Positions 1 to 9,264 of a DNA stretch of 64,000 nucleotides are shown here, piece by piece. The stretch spans positions 124,001-188,000 of the forward strand of contig PNKV01000006.1 of assembly GCA_013822685.1 (NCBI GenBank), read 5' to 3'. The position numbers were made by a program, and so were the translations under genes. How positions within the stretch are numbered: position 1 is the stretch's first letter; every line of letters begins with the position of its first letter. The notes beneath the pieces were generated by a model. That model was given only the letters and a program-made list of their open reading frames with translations, was not told the DNA's origin and made no database searches. This DNA comes from Leptothrix sp. (in: b-proteobacteria) (lineage in GTDB: Bacteria > Pseudomonadota > Gammaproteobacteria > Burkholderiales > Burkholderiaceae_C).

Positions 1-601
1 TCCAATAGATGGGCTCGCCGCGGGGGTTGGTTTGGGCAATGGCGGGGAAACTGGCGTGGCGGCGGCCCAGGCGCGTGGTGCGCCAAGGGGCGGACTCGGC
101 CTTGGCATCGGCGGGAATGTTCACATTCAGCAGGAAATGGCCCTGGGCGGGCGGCTTGGCCAGCACGGCCTCCACCACGCGGCGGGCCACGCGGGCCGCC
201 ACATCCAGGTGGGCCCAGCCTTTGTCGGTCATTGAAAACGCGATGGACGGGATGCCGAACAGGTAGCCCTCGGTGGCCGCGGCCACGGTGCCCGAATACA
301 GGGTGTCGTCGCCCATGTTGGCGCCGTTGTTGATGCCCGACAAGACCAGGTCAGGCTTGGCAATCAGCCCCGAGGTCAAGGCCAGGTGGACGCTGTCAGA
401 CGGGGTGCCGGTGACAAAACGGAAGCCGTTGGCGGCCGTGTGCACGGTCAGGGGCTGGTGCAAGGTCAGGGAATTGGAGGTGCCACTGGCGTTGCGCTCA
501 GGGGCGAAAACGTCAATGGTGCCCAGCCCCTGGCAAGCATCGACCAGCGCCTGGAGGCCGGGGGCCAGGTAGCCGTCGTCGTTGGCGATCAATATGTGCA
601 T
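1..601 (-). CDS. surE: 5'/3'-nucleotidase SurE (C-terminus outside window)
   Basis: SurE hydrolyses nucleoside monophosphates in the cytoplasm and is linked to stationary-phase survival. The minus strand reads ATG at 601 (plus-strand CAT 599-601) and stays open to the window edge, giving 200 visible residues. The N-terminus is [10 protein letters not shown], with the paired acidic metal ligands of the family. [13 protein letters not shown] and [18 protein letters not shown] follow; these are the SurE metal/phosphate loops. The family is usually about 250 residues, so roughly the last fifth lies upstream of base 1. I see no strong Shine-Dalgarno sequence. The gene diverges from the response regulator at 772. 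Confidence 0.95.
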   Translation of the reverse strand, partial: MHILIANDDGYLAPGLQALVDACQGLGTIDVFAPERNASGTSNSLTLHQPLTVHTAANGFRFVTGTPSDSVHLALTSGLIAKPDLVLSGINNGANMGDDTLYSGTVAAATEGYLFGIPSIAFSMTDKGWAHLDVAARVARRVVEAVLAKPPAQGHFLLNVNIPADAKAESAPWRTTRLGRRHASFPAIAQTNPRGEPIYW

Positions 602-665
602 GTTGCCAATTGTAGGAGTGAGGACCACCCATCTCAGTGTTGGAACGATGCGATTTCGAATGACG

Positions 666-681
666 GCATGTGAAGACATGC
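666..681. promoter_or_regulatory. Inverted repeat GCATGT-N4-ACATGC upstream of the response-regulator operon
   Basis: A perfect 6-bp inverted repeat (666-671 / 676-681, 4-base centre) lies in the 170-bp region between divergent surE and the NarL-type regulator, about 90 bp before the regulator start. There is no T-run, so it does not look like a terminator. It could be an operator, perhaps for the neighbouring regulator itself; that is inference. Confidence 0.3.
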
Positions 682-771
682 GGATAATCGAAGATTGTTC
701 GCCCCAAGTGGTCTGGGGCGCAGATCAACCCCGGCTTGCCGCTTTTGGCAGCAAGCTTCGGGAGGGGCTCC

Positions 772-1497
772 ATGGCTGTCAAGGTTCTGATTCTCGAAGA
801 CAACCCGGTCGCCCGGGGCTTTTTGTGCCGCGTGGTGCGCGAAAGCTTCAGCGACATCAGCAGCATCGCGGAAGCGGGCGATCTGGAAGCCGCCCGGCGC
901 CTGCTGGGCCACAAGGCCGGCGGCCGCGCTGCGGCGTGTGACGACCCCTATCAATTGATCATGGTCGACCTGGAATTGCCGGATGGCAGCGGCCTGGAGT
1001 TGCTGACCGAACTGGCGAATTACCCGGCCACCCGCATCGTGACCACGCTGTATTCCGACGACGAACACCTGTTTCCGGCCTTGCAATGCGGCGCCGATGG
1101 CTACCTGCTGAAAGAAGACCGCTTTGAAGTGCTGGTGGAAGAACTGCAAAAGATCGTGCGGGGGCAACCGCCCCTGTCGCCGGCCATTGCCCGCCGCCTG
1201 CTGACGCATTTCCGCACGGGCGATGGGCTGCTGTCTGCGCATGCACCGGCCGCCCCCGCCGCCGCGCCGGTCAGCGCCCCTGCCCCCCTGGCACCGCTTG
1301 ACCACGAACGGCTGACGCCGCGCGAAAGCGAAGTGCTCACTTACCTCAGCAAGGGCTTCACCATCAAGGAAATTGCCGCCTTGATGGGCATCAAGTGGTT
1401 CACCGTGAATGACCACATCAAATCCATCTACAAAAAACTGAACGTGTCCAGCCGCGCCGAGGCAGCGGTGCTGGCCAGCAAGCAAGGCTTGGTCTGA
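772..1497 (+). CDS. NarL/FixJ-type response regulator (receiver + LuxR HTH)
   Basis: DNA-binding response regulator of 241 residues. The receiver domain starts at VLILEDN, with phosphoacceptor Asp66 in MVDLELPDG, the TLYSDDE switch region and Lys114 in GYLLKED. An Ala/Pro-rich linker (residues ~160-178) leads to a LuxR-type HTH (LTPRESEVLTYLSKGF...IKWFTVNDHIKSIYKKL). I chose ATG 772 over the upstream in-frame 736 because GGGAGGGG precedes it at the right distance and the receiver fold begins at once. The stop is 10 bp before the histidine kinase, so the two form one operon and a likely cognate pair. The regulated genes are unknown; the downstream diguanylate cyclase is an obvious candidate. 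Confidence 0.92.
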   Translation: MAVKVLILEDNPVARGFLCRVVRESFSDISSIAEAGDLEAARRLLGHKAGGRAAACDDPYQLIMVDLELPDGSGLELLTELANYPATRIVTTLYSDDEHLFPALQCGADGYLLKEDRFEVLVEELQKIVRGQPPLSPAIARRLLTHFRTGDGLLSAHAPAAPAAAPVSAPAPLAPLDHERLTPRESEVLTYLSKGFTIKEIAALMGIKWFTVNDHIKSIYKKLNVSSRAEAAVLASKQGLV

Positions 1498-1507
1498 GCG
1501 TCCAGCC

Positions 1508-3835
1508 ATGCCGGCCCTGGACACTTCGCCGCCGCGCGCCGCACCTGACCTGCTGATCGGGGGCTCGGGCTACATCCCCACGCTGGACGAGGTGCTGCAA
1601 GGCTCACACGACCTGCCGCGCTGGATTGGCTGGCGCCTGCGCATGCTGGTGGGCGCGATAGTGATGGGCTTTGTGCTGGTGCTGCTGGTGGGGCAATGGC
1701 TGTCCAGCCAACCCCGGCTGCCCGTGAATTTGCGGGCCACCGCTGAAGGCACCGTCCGCTTGCATTCCGTGGACAACCCGGCCATGCAGCGGCTGGAAGG
1801 GCACATCCTGGAAGGCTTGCGCAGCGAGGTGGTGCAGCCGCACGGCAGCACCCAGGTGCTGGAAACTCCCATCGAGATGCTGGCCTTGCAACGCTCGGGG
1901 CGCTGGATCAGTGATGCCGAGCAACGCCAGCACTTCTTCAATCTGCACCTGGGCGTGGCGCGACTGCTCGCGGCCTTGCCGCCAGACAACAAGGTCGTGC
2001 TCTTGCAATTGGCCAATGCGCCGGACGAGCCCGTGCTGATCAGCCCACGCGGCTGGTCAGGCTTGAGCCCCTTGTTCTGGCTGCTGTCGGCGCTGGCCCT
2101 GACGCTCTTTGCCGTGGGTGCCGTGGTGGTGCTGGCCGGACCGCAATTGCGCAACCTGGCTTACTTCGCCCTCGCCTTGAGCCAGGCGGGGCAGTTGATG
2201 TTCATCGCCGTAGAGACCAACCTCGACCTGTTCCTGCCGGAATGGTTCATGACCCTGGACATGCGCGCCCGGGGTGGCCTGGACCTGATCACCGCAGCCG
2301 CCATGATCCAGGTGGCCGTGCTGCACCCCCGCCGCCTGAAGGGCTGGCCTTACTTCATGGCCCTGGGCTGGGCCGCCGCTGTGGGCCTGGGCCTGACGGC
2401 GATGACCCTGGACCACCCGAGCAGCTGGTTGTGGCTGCACACCGGTTGTGCGGTCATGACCGCGGCCGCGATCATGCTGATGGGCGCGGCCTACCGCGCC
2501 TCGCCACACCCGTTCACGCTGGTCTTGCAGCGCTTTTCGATCATCACACTAGCCACCTGGGTGTTGCTGAGCGTGGCGGTGGCACGGGGCGGTGCGCGGC
2601 CCGACATGCTGCTCAACATCACCACCTTTGGCGTGATGACCTGGCACGTCTTCTTCGCCTCTGAATTGTTGCTGGCGCCCTACCTGTCACGCTCCAAACA
2701 GATCCTGCAAGAGTTTTCGTTGCTGGCCGCGTCCAGCACGGTCGCGGCTTCGTTGGATTTGCTCTTCGTGGCGGTGTTCTCGCTGGGCCAGTTCACGTCG
2801 ATGACCTTGTCGCTGTTTTTGTCGTTCGGGGTGTACATGTCGGTGCGGCGTTGGTTGATGACCCGCCTGCCCGGCCGCGATCCAATCACCATGGAGCGGC
2901 TGTTCGAGCGGCTGTACCGCATGGCGCGCGAGTTGGAGCGCCGACCCGCCAAGACCGATGACTTGCTGGCCCGCCTGATGCGCGAGCTGTTCGACCCGCT
3001 GGAAGTGACCGTGGCGCGTGGCGAGGTGTTCGCTTCTGAGTTGCGCGGCAATGGCTCGGTGATGCTGGTGCGACTGCCCTCCTTGCGGCCCAACCGCGAG
3101 ACGCCCTCGAAGCACGCGCTGGTGCTGAAGCATTCAAACAAAGGCCGGCGGCTGTTCACCTCGGAAGACGCCCGCTTGGCCGACCGGATAATTGACCAGC
3201 TGCACCGCGTGCTGAGCTTTGACCAGGCCGTGGAGCAAGGCCGCAGTGAAGAGCGCGTGCGCATCGCGCAAGACTTGCACGACGACATTGGCGCCCGCTT
3301 GCTCACGCTGATGTACCAGGCGCCCAATGCCAACATCGAGGAATACATCCGACACACGCTGCAGGATTTGAAGACGCTGACACGTGGACTGGCCGCGCAA
3401 AGCCATGGCCTGAGCGAGGCGGCGGGCGAATGGAAACGCGATCTGCACCAACGCCTGGGCTTTGCGCAGTGCGAGCTGACCTGGCAAATGACCCAGGACT
3501 GCGACGTGACCCTGTCGATGGGCCAATGGTCGGCGCTGACCCGCATCCTGCGTGAGCTGGTCAATAACACGATCAGCCATGCCAAAGCCTCGAAGGTGGT
3601 GGTGAACCTGATGCTGGCCAACGACCACCTGTCCCTGACCGTGACCGACAACGGCGTGGGCCGCGCCCCGGAGACCTGGTCTCATGGATTGGGTTTGGGC
3701 GGGGTGCGCAAGCGCGTCAAGCAGTTGGGCGGCACCGTGCGCTGGAGCGAGGCCGAGCCCAAGGGCGTTTGCTGCGAAGTGGTGGTGGAAAACTTCTCGG
3801 CCACAGCGGGGCCAGCGGCAGACAGCGAGCTGTGA
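1508..3835 (+). CDS. Multi-spanning sensor histidine kinase (NarX/DegS-type catalytic core)
   Basis: Membrane histidine kinase of 775 residues. One membrane segment (~45-66) is followed by a ~120-residue, probably periplasmic region. Then come some nine hydrophobic segments (~180-460) that resemble a 7TM-type sensor. The core has a HisKA_3-type H-box, RIAQDLHDDIG, with His591. The ATPase motifs are RELVNNTISHA (N box), DNGVG (G1) and GLGLGGVRKR (G2). All key residues are present, so it should be active. It sits 10 bp after the NarL-type regulator and 48 bp before the double-GGDEF protein, in the same direction. The ligand is not predictable from sequence. Confidence 0.9.
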   Translation: MPALDTSPPRAAPDLLIGGSGYIPTLDEVLQGSHDLPRWIGWRLRMLVGAIVMGFVLVLLVGQWLSSQPRLPVNLRATAEGTVRLHSVDNPAMQRLEGHILEGLRSEVVQPHGSTQVLETPIEMLALQRSGRWISDAEQRQHFFNLHLGVARLLAALPPDNKVVLLQLANAPDEPVLISPRGWSGLSPLFWLLSALALTLFAVGAVVVLAGPQLRNLAYFALALSQAGQLMFIAVETNLDLFLPEWFMTLDMRARGGLDLITAAAMIQVAVLHPRRLKGWPYFMALGWAAAVGLGLTAMTLDHPSSWLWLHTGCAVMTAAAIMLMGAAYRASPHPFTLVLQRFSIITLATWVLLSVAVARGGARPDMLLNITTFGVMTWHVFFASELLLAPYLSRSKQILQEFSLLAASSTVAASLDLLFVAVFSLGQFTSMTLSLFLSFGVYMSVRRWLMTRLPGRDPITMERLFERLYRMARELERRPAKTDDLLARLMRELFDPLEVTVARGEVFASELRGNGSVMLVRLPSLRPNRETPSKHALVLKHSNKGRRLFTSEDARLADRIIDQLHRVLSFDQAVEQGRSEERVRIAQDLHDDIGARLLTLMYQAPNANIEEYIRHTLQDLKTLTRGLAAQSHGLSEAAGEWKRDLHQRLGFAQCELTWQMTQDCDVTLSMGQWSALTRILRELVNNTISHAKASKVVVNLMLANDHLSLTVTDNGVGRAPETWSHGLGLGGVRKRVKQLGGTVRWSEAEPKGVCCEVVVENFSATAGPAADSEL

Positions 3836-3883
3836 CCATCAAGTCGGCCGGGCGCTTGCCGATATAAGTCCTGAACCAGCCTG

Positions 3884-6547
3884 GTGAATCAAAGGTTGAA
3901 GGACGTGAACAAACGCTGGCCCGGCACGCCGCCGAATGGCCGAAAACTCAGCCGCCGCAACCGGGACGACTCATCGCGACACGAAGCGGCCGACTCGCTT
4001 CGGGGTGCTTCCAGAGCCGACGCACCGCAGGAACCTGCCAGTGCGCCGCCCACGGCATCCGCCTCGGTCGAGGCCGTTCTCGGCCGGGGCCATGCCTGGC
4101 TGCGCTTTCCAACCGCCCTGGAGGCCCAGTTCCAGTCCGACACCCTGGAGCCGCGCCGCCGACTGCTGATGATCTGCGGTCTGCTGGGCATCATTTCAAT
4201 TTATTTCGGCACCCTCAACATCGCCGCGTTGAACCCTGACATCGTTGCCATGGCCTTGCGGGTGGCCCAGGCCAATGTGGCCGCGAGCGCCTTGGGCCTG
4301 GCCGTCGTGTGCTTCATCCCCAAGCTTTGGCGCCGCACGTGGCAGGCCGAGGGGGTGACCGCCTTGATCGCCGTCGGCACCTGCGCAGGCCTCATCAACG
4401 GCTGCATCTTCAGCAGGGCGGACACGACGTTCACCCATTCAGCCGTCCTCGTCAGCGTGGTCATGTACACCTGCATTGCCGCGCGTCAGCGCTTCGTCTG
4501 GTCACTGGGCTGCACGGTTTTGCCCTTGCTGGGATACGCGATGTTCGTGAAGGGCTTCACGCCTCATCAGGAACTGATCGTGATCGCCAACCTCAAGCTG
4601 ATGGCGCTGAGCTTCGCGCTTGCACTGGTGGCCAATTACACGTTCGAGCACCGCGAGCGCCGGAACTGGCTGCTGCGCAAGCTTGAGGAGTACCGGCGCG
4701 GCGCACTGGTCGAGACGACCGAACGCCTTCACATCCTGTCCATTCAAGATCCGTTGACCGGTTTGCTCAACCGCCGCCAGTTCGACACCGACCTGGCCCA
4801 GGCTTGGTCCACGGCGACACGGACCCGGCAAGCTGTGGCCATGCTGATGGTCGACGTGGACTTCTTCAAGCGCTATAACGACACCTATGGCCACCCAGCC
4901 GGGGATGCGTGCTTGGTGCGCGTGAGTCAAGCCCTGACGAAGGTGGCCCAGGCCCATGGCGGCATCGCCGCCCGCTTGGGCGGTGAAGAGTTCGGCCTGC
5001 TGCTCCCCGGCCGCACCCTGGCCCAAGCCATGGACGCGGGGACCGCGCTGTGCGATGGCCTGCGCGACGCCGGCATCGAACACCGGACCTCATCGGTGGC
5101 CGGCCATGTCACGCTGAGCGTCGGAGCGGCGCAGGCTTGGCCGACGCCAGGCAGTCGAGCGTCATCCCTGATCACCTCATCTGACCAAGCGCTTTACCAG
5201 GCCAAGGAATTGGGTCGTGACCGTGTCTGCGCCGCCACCGCAATGCTCGACATGAACCAAGCCGAGGTTCTGCCGCCGGAGCCCTCTCAGTGCGAGGGCA
5301 TGGGCGCGGCCCAAGCTGAGGCCACTGTTCCGCCGGAGGCGGCCTATGTCCACACGCTTCAGGGCAAGTTTCGCTGGCTGCGGTTTCCCGCCGAGCAAGA
5401 GGCCGACTACAACCAGGGCCAGGTCGCCCACCGTCGCGAACGTCTGATGGCCGTGACCGTGCTGGGCCTGCTCATTTACCAAGCCTACGTGCTGAGCAGC
5501 CGCGCGATGTTTCCAGACGTTCCCACCAGCGCGCTCATGGCGCAGTTGGGCATGAGCGCCGTTCTCCTGATCATGGCCATGAGGCTCCACAAACTGGAGG
5601 CCCTGCCACCATGGTGGCGCGAAGCATTGTTCAGCGGCGGCACTTCAGCGACGGCGGTGATGATGCTCTGGGTCTTGTCGCAAAGCCAGCAGCCATCTGC
5701 CTTGAGCTTCTCGGTGTGCTTGGCCTTGATCCCAATGTTCGCGGGGGTGGGCGCACGGCAACCTTTCTGGTTCACCTGCCTGCCTGCCGTGATCACCTGC
5801 GTGGCGGCCGCATATTTCTTGAATCCGCGCGGGGCGCTTCAGACTTTGGTGTTCAACGACAGCATCCTGATGATCGTCAACAACACGGTCTTCACCCTGA
5901 TCCTGGCCTACACGCTGGACCACGGCGCGCGCAAGGCGTGGCTGCTCTCGAACATCGAGCGCTTGCAGCGCCAGTCCTTGGTGGCGGCCACTCAGCGATT
6001 GCACGAGTTGTCCACGCGAGATCCACTCACCGGCATCTGCAACCGCCGCCAGTTCGAAGAAGACCTTCTGCGCATATGGGAGGACGGACTGCAGGCTGAA
6101 AAACCGGTGGCCATGCTGATCATCGACGTTGACTTTTTCAAGCTCTACAACGATGGCTATGGCCACCCCGCCGGCGACCGCTGCCTCAAGCAGGTGGCCG
6201 CCACGATCGACCAGGTGGCGAAAAGCGCCCATGCCCTGGCAGCCCGGCTGGGAGGTGAAGAATTCGGCATCCTGCTACCAGGCGGCGACCACGGGCAAAT
6301 CCTGCAACTGGGCGAACGGGTTTGCGCGGCAGTGCGACAAGCGGGCTTGCCACACCGCCATTCCAAGGTGGCAGGCCATGAGGTCGTGACCGTCAGCCTG
6401 GGAGCCGCCAGCTTGCTACCTGCCAAGGGCGGACACCGTCGCGCGCTGCTGGCCATGGCCGATGACGCGCTCTACCAGGCCAAGAACTCAGGCCGCAATC
6501 GCGTTGCGGCCTTGCGCGTGCCCGGCAGGATGCCCGCCCACGCCTGA
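3884..6547 (+). CDS. Tandem-duplicated membrane diguanylate cyclase (two sensor-GGDEF units in one chain)
   Basis: Predicted c-di-GMP synthase of 887 residues made of two homologous halves. Unit A (~70-455) and unit B (~488-880) each begin with a WLRFP motif and a charged stretch, then about six membrane segments, then a coiled linker (LVETTERLHILS / LVAATQRLHELS) running into GGDEF. Both GGDEF domains have the metal-site motif DVDFFK, the NDxYGHPAGD motif and an intact GGEEF (residues 366-370 and 790-794). Neither has the RxxD product-inhibition site five residues before GGEEF. The start is GTG 3884; no clear Shine-Dalgarno sequence is visible and GTG 3905 is an alternative. It probably belongs to the operon of the preceding kinase/regulator pair. 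Confidence 0.9.
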   Translation: MNQRLKDVNKRWPGTPPNGRKLSRRNRDDSSRHEAADSLRGASRADAPQEPASAPPTASASVEAVLGRGHAWLRFPTALEAQFQSDTLEPRRRLLMICGLLGIISIYFGTLNIAALNPDIVAMALRVAQANVAASALGLAVVCFIPKLWRRTWQAEGVTALIAVGTCAGLINGCIFSRADTTFTHSAVLVSVVMYTCIAARQRFVWSLGCTVLPLLGYAMFVKGFTPHQELIVIANLKLMALSFALALVANYTFEHRERRNWLLRKLEEYRRGALVETTERLHILSIQDPLTGLLNRRQFDTDLAQAWSTATRTRQAVAMLMVDVDFFKRYNDTYGHPAGDACLVRVSQALTKVAQAHGGIAARLGGEEFGLLLPGRTLAQAMDAGTALCDGLRDAGIEHRTSSVAGHVTLSVGAAQAWPTPGSRASSLITSSDQALYQAKELGRDRVCAATAMLDMNQAEVLPPEPSQCEGMGAAQAEATVPPEAAYVHTLQGKFRWLRFPAEQEADYNQGQVAHRRERLMAVTVLGLLIYQAYVLSSRAMFPDVPTSALMAQLGMSAVLLIMAMRLHKLEALPPWWREALFSGGTSATAVMMLWVLSQSQQPSALSFSVCLALIPMFAGVGARQPFWFTCLPAVITCVAAAYFLNPRGALQTLVFNDSILMIVNNTVFTLILAYTLDHGARKAWLLSNIERLQRQSLVAATQRLHELSTRDPLTGICNRRQFEEDLLRIWEDGLQAEKPVAMLIIDVDFFKLYNDGYGHPAGDRCLKQVAATIDQVAKSAHALAARLGGEEFGILLPGGDHGQILQLGERVCAAVRQAGLPHRHSKVAGHEVVTVSLGAASLLPAKGGHRRALLAMADDALYQAKNSGRNRVAALRVPGRMPAHA

Positions 6548-6558
6548 GTGACGCGAGG

Positions 6559-8367
6559 CTAGCCTTCCCACTGCGGCGTGTTCCGCAGGATCTCGTCCAA
6601 AGTGGTCACCCCTTCAGACACCTTCATGACGCCCGACAAGCGCAAGGGACGCAAGCCCTCTTGCGCCGCCGCCTGGCGCAGCTTGGCCATGTCCACCGAC
6701 GGATTCATTGCGGCGCGCAAGGCCTCGGTGATGGGCAGCAGTTCGTACAGGCCCACGCGGCCCTTGAAGCCGGTCATGCGGCATTCCAGGCAACCCACCG
6801 GCTGGTAAGGCCGCAAGGTGCCATTCATGCGCCAGGGCTTGATGGCCGTGGCCAGCGTGTCGGCCGACATGGCCTCGTCCGGCTTCTTGCACACGGGGCA
6901 CAAGGTGCGCACCAGGCGCTGCGCCAGCACGCCGATCACGGTGGCGCTGATCAGGTAAGGCGCCACGCCAATGTCGGTCAGGCGCGTGATGGCCGAGACG
7001 GCGTCATTGGTGTGCAAGGTTGAGAACACCAAGTGGCCGGTCAAGGCCGCCTGGATGGCCATTTCGGCGGTTTCCAGGTCGCGGATTTCGCCGACCATGA
7101 TGATGTCCGGGTCCTGCCTCATCAGCGCACGCAGACCGTCGGCAAAGTTCAGGTCGATGTTGGACTGCACCTGCGTCTGGTTGAACGACGCCTCGATCAT
7201 TTCGATCGGGTCTTCGATGGTGCAGACGTTGACGTCGTCGGTGGCGATGCGCTTGAGCGTGGAGTACAGCGTGGTCGTCTTGCCCGAGCCCGTGGGGCCG
7301 GTCACCAGGATGATGCCGTGCGGGCGCGAGACCAGCCCTTCCCATGTCTGCTGCTCGCTGGGGGCAAAGCCCAAGGCCTCGAGCGACTTGACGGTGTTGT
7401 CAGGGTCAAAAATCCGCATCACCAGCTTCTCGCCAAAGGCGGTGGGCATGGTGGACAAACGCATTTCGATTTCATCGCCCGCGGGGTTGCGGGTCTTGAT
7501 GCGGCCGTCCAGCGGCCGACGCTTTTCAACCACGTCCATGCGGCCCAGCAGCTTGATCCGCGCCGTCATGGCCTGCATCACCGACAGCGGCACCTGGTAC
7601 ACCGTGTGCAGCACGCCGTCGATGCGGAAGCGGATAGCGCCCATCTCGCGGCGCGGCTCCAGGTGGATGTCCGAGGCCCGTTGGTCAAAGGCGTATTGCC
7701 ACAACCAATCCACCACCTGGATGATGCCCTGGTCATTGGCGTCGAGCTGGCGGTTGGTCTTGCCCAGCTCGACCAGTTGCTCGAAGTTGTGGGCGACGCT
7801 GTCGCCGGTCTTCTTGTTGGCGTCGCGGACCGATTTGGCCAGGGTGTAGAACTCGGTGCGGTAGCGCTGCAGATCAAGCGGGCTGGACACCACCAGGCGC
7901 ACGTTCTTCTTGGTGTGCGACAGGATTTCGTCGATCCAGGCCACGTCCAGCGGCTCGCTGGTGGCGATGGTGATTTCGTTCAGGCCCACCTGCACCGGCA
8001 GGCACTTGCGACGCTCGGCATAGTTGATGGACATGACCTCGGCCACGCGGGCCACGTCCACCTTCAAGGGATCGATGCGCAGGTAGCCCAGGCCCAGGTG
8101 CTTGGCCAGCCATTCGGTCAGGGCCTCCAGTTCCAGCACATGGTCGTTGTCGGCCCGCTTCAAACCCATGGCACCCAGGCGCACCAAGGGGTGCTGGGCA
8201 CTGTCGCCCGCGGCGAACCGCTGGGCCACGCGTTCACCCTCTTTGACGGTGATGATGCCGTCCTCGGTCAACCAGGCCAACAGCCACTTCCAGTCCAGCG
8301 GCCCCTTGTGCGTGAGGGAGCGCTTCTTGGCGGGCTTGGCAGGTGCGGACGGGCTTGACGTGGTCAT
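6559..8367 (-). CDS. GspE/PulE/PilB-family secretion ATPase, orphan
   Basis: Type II secretion / type IV pilus assembly ATPase of 602 residues. An N-terminal MshEN-like region (~30-190) precedes the catalytic core. Motifs are RASDIHLEP, Walker A GPTGSGKTTT (Lys363), Asp box EDPIE, Walker B DIIMVGEIRD and the His box TGHLVFSTLHTNDA. A CPVC...CLEC tetracysteine zinc motif is present, as in GspE and PilB. I chose start 8367 because it forms an ATGA overlap with the upstream gene's stop; 8409 is an alternative in-frame start. No other secretion or pilus gene is nearby. It could serve a distant T2SS, which the lipase in this window would need for export, or a pilus. Confidence 0.9.
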   Translation of the reverse strand: MTTSSPSAPAKPAKKRSLTHKGPLDWKWLLAWLTEDGIITVKEGERVAQRFAAGDSAQHPLVRLGAMGLKRADNDHVLELEALTEWLAKHLGLGYLRIDPLKVDVARVAEVMSINYAERRKCLPVQVGLNEITIATSEPLDVAWIDEILSHTKKNVRLVVSSPLDLQRYRTEFYTLAKSVRDANKKTGDSVAHNFEQLVELGKTNRQLDANDQGIIQVVDWLWQYAFDQRASDIHLEPRREMGAIRFRIDGVLHTVYQVPLSVMQAMTARIKLLGRMDVVEKRRPLDGRIKTRNPAGDEIEMRLSTMPTAFGEKLVMRIFDPDNTVKSLEALGFAPSEQQTWEGLVSRPHGIILVTGPTGSGKTTTLYSTLKRIATDDVNVCTIEDPIEMIEASFNQTQVQSNIDLNFADGLRALMRQDPDIIMVGEIRDLETAEMAIQAALTGHLVFSTLHTNDAVSAITRLTDIGVAPYLISATVIGVLAQRLVRTLCPVCKKPDEAMSADTLATAIKPWRMNGTLRPYQPVGCLECRMTGFKGRVGLYELLPITEALRAAMNPSVDMAKLRQAAAQEGLRPLRLSGVMKVSEGVTTLDEILRNTPQWEG

Positions 8368-9155
8368 GTCGTCGGTCGGGGGGTGAAAGTGGACAAAAGC
8401 TTGAGCCATTTTCCGGCCGGCAGCTCAAATCTATTCTGTAAAGTTTCTGCCCGTTCCGCCAGTATTTCTCGGCTTGGCAGGTCGAACCCCTTCCAGGCCA
8501 GCACGATGGTGTTGCCTTCGCGGGTGGGTTTGAGCATGGCCGTGCGGCCGGGGCCGAAGGCCGCGGCAATGCGGGCCGAGCTGGTGGCAAAACTGGCATC
8601 GCGGCCAAACAGGTTCACGCTCATCACGCCGCCATCGTCCAGCAGGCGCCAGCAATCGCGGTAAAAGGCCTCGTCGTCCAGCACGGGGCTGGCCGCTTCC
8701 TGGTCGTACAAATCAACGCACAAGGCACCGGCACTGGCCGCGTGCTCAGCGTTGGCCACGTACTTGGCGGCGTCAAGCTGAAGCACGTTCAAACGCTCGT
8801 CGTTGTCCGGCAGGTTGAACCAGTTGCGGCACACGCCGATCACGGTCGGGTTGAGCTCAACCGCCGTGGTGCTGGCCACTTTCAACACCGCGTGGCAATG
8901 CTTGGTGATGGCGGCCGCGCCCAGGCCCAGTTGTACGCACCGCGTGTCAGGCAAGGCAGACAGGTCGCGCAACAGCAGCCAGGACATCATGCGCTGGATG
9001 TATTCCAGCTCCAGCTTGAGCGGTTTGCTGACGCGCATCGCGCCCTGGATCCAGGGCGTGTCCAGGTGAAGGCATCTCACACCACGGGATTCCGACAGGG
9101 TGGCTTCGGGAAGTTTAAGTTTGCGCTTCACAAGTCGATAAGTTGAAACAGTCAA
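8364..9155 (-). CDS. Spermidine synthase-like / class I methyltransferase-fold protein
   Basis: Protein of 263 residues with the Rossmann core of the spermine/spermidine synthase family. VQLGLGAAAITKH is the nucleotide-binding loop, AVELNP carries the acidic residue after strand 2, and LQLDAAKYV and CVDLYDQ follow at the expected spacing. The family's GGGDG-type loop is replaced by GLGAA, and no obvious polyamine pocket is seen, so a true aminopropyltransferase activity is doubtful. Its stop overlaps the start of the GspE-like ATPase (ATGA), implying translational coupling. It diverges from the carboxylesterase at 9265. Confidence 0.75.
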   Translation of the reverse strand: MTVSTYRLVKRKLKLPEATLSESRGVRCLHLDTPWIQGAMRVSKPLKLELEYIQRMMSWLLLRDLSALPDTRCVQLGLGAAAITKHCHAVLKVASTTAVELNPTVIGVCRNWFNLPDNDERLNVLQLDAAKYVANAEHAASAGALCVDLYDQEAASPVLDDEAFYRDCWRLLDDGGVMSVNLFGRDASFATSSARIAAAFGPGRTAMLKPTREGNTIVLAWKGFDLPSREILAERAETLQNRFELPAGKWLKLLSTFTPRPTT

Positions 9156-9264
9156 GAGCGTGGCCGTCAGTGTCGCACGGGGTGCCGCCCCAGGGAGATG
9201 CGAACACCAGGGTCGCCAGATCGGCAGGTTTGACTGCGTCCACTTTTGTCATAAGGGATCACTC

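Noticed and set aside
634-1524. Long minus-strand reading frame opposite the response regulator
   Set aside because: Its translation is Gln/His/Gly-rich with no motif, and the plus strand encodes a complete receiver-HTH protein. Such frames are common opposite G+C-rich genes.
7033-8358. 441-codon plus-strand frame opposite the GspE-like ATPase
   Set aside because: The minus strand carries all ATPase motifs in order; the antisense product has His/Gln/Val-rich low-complexity composition.
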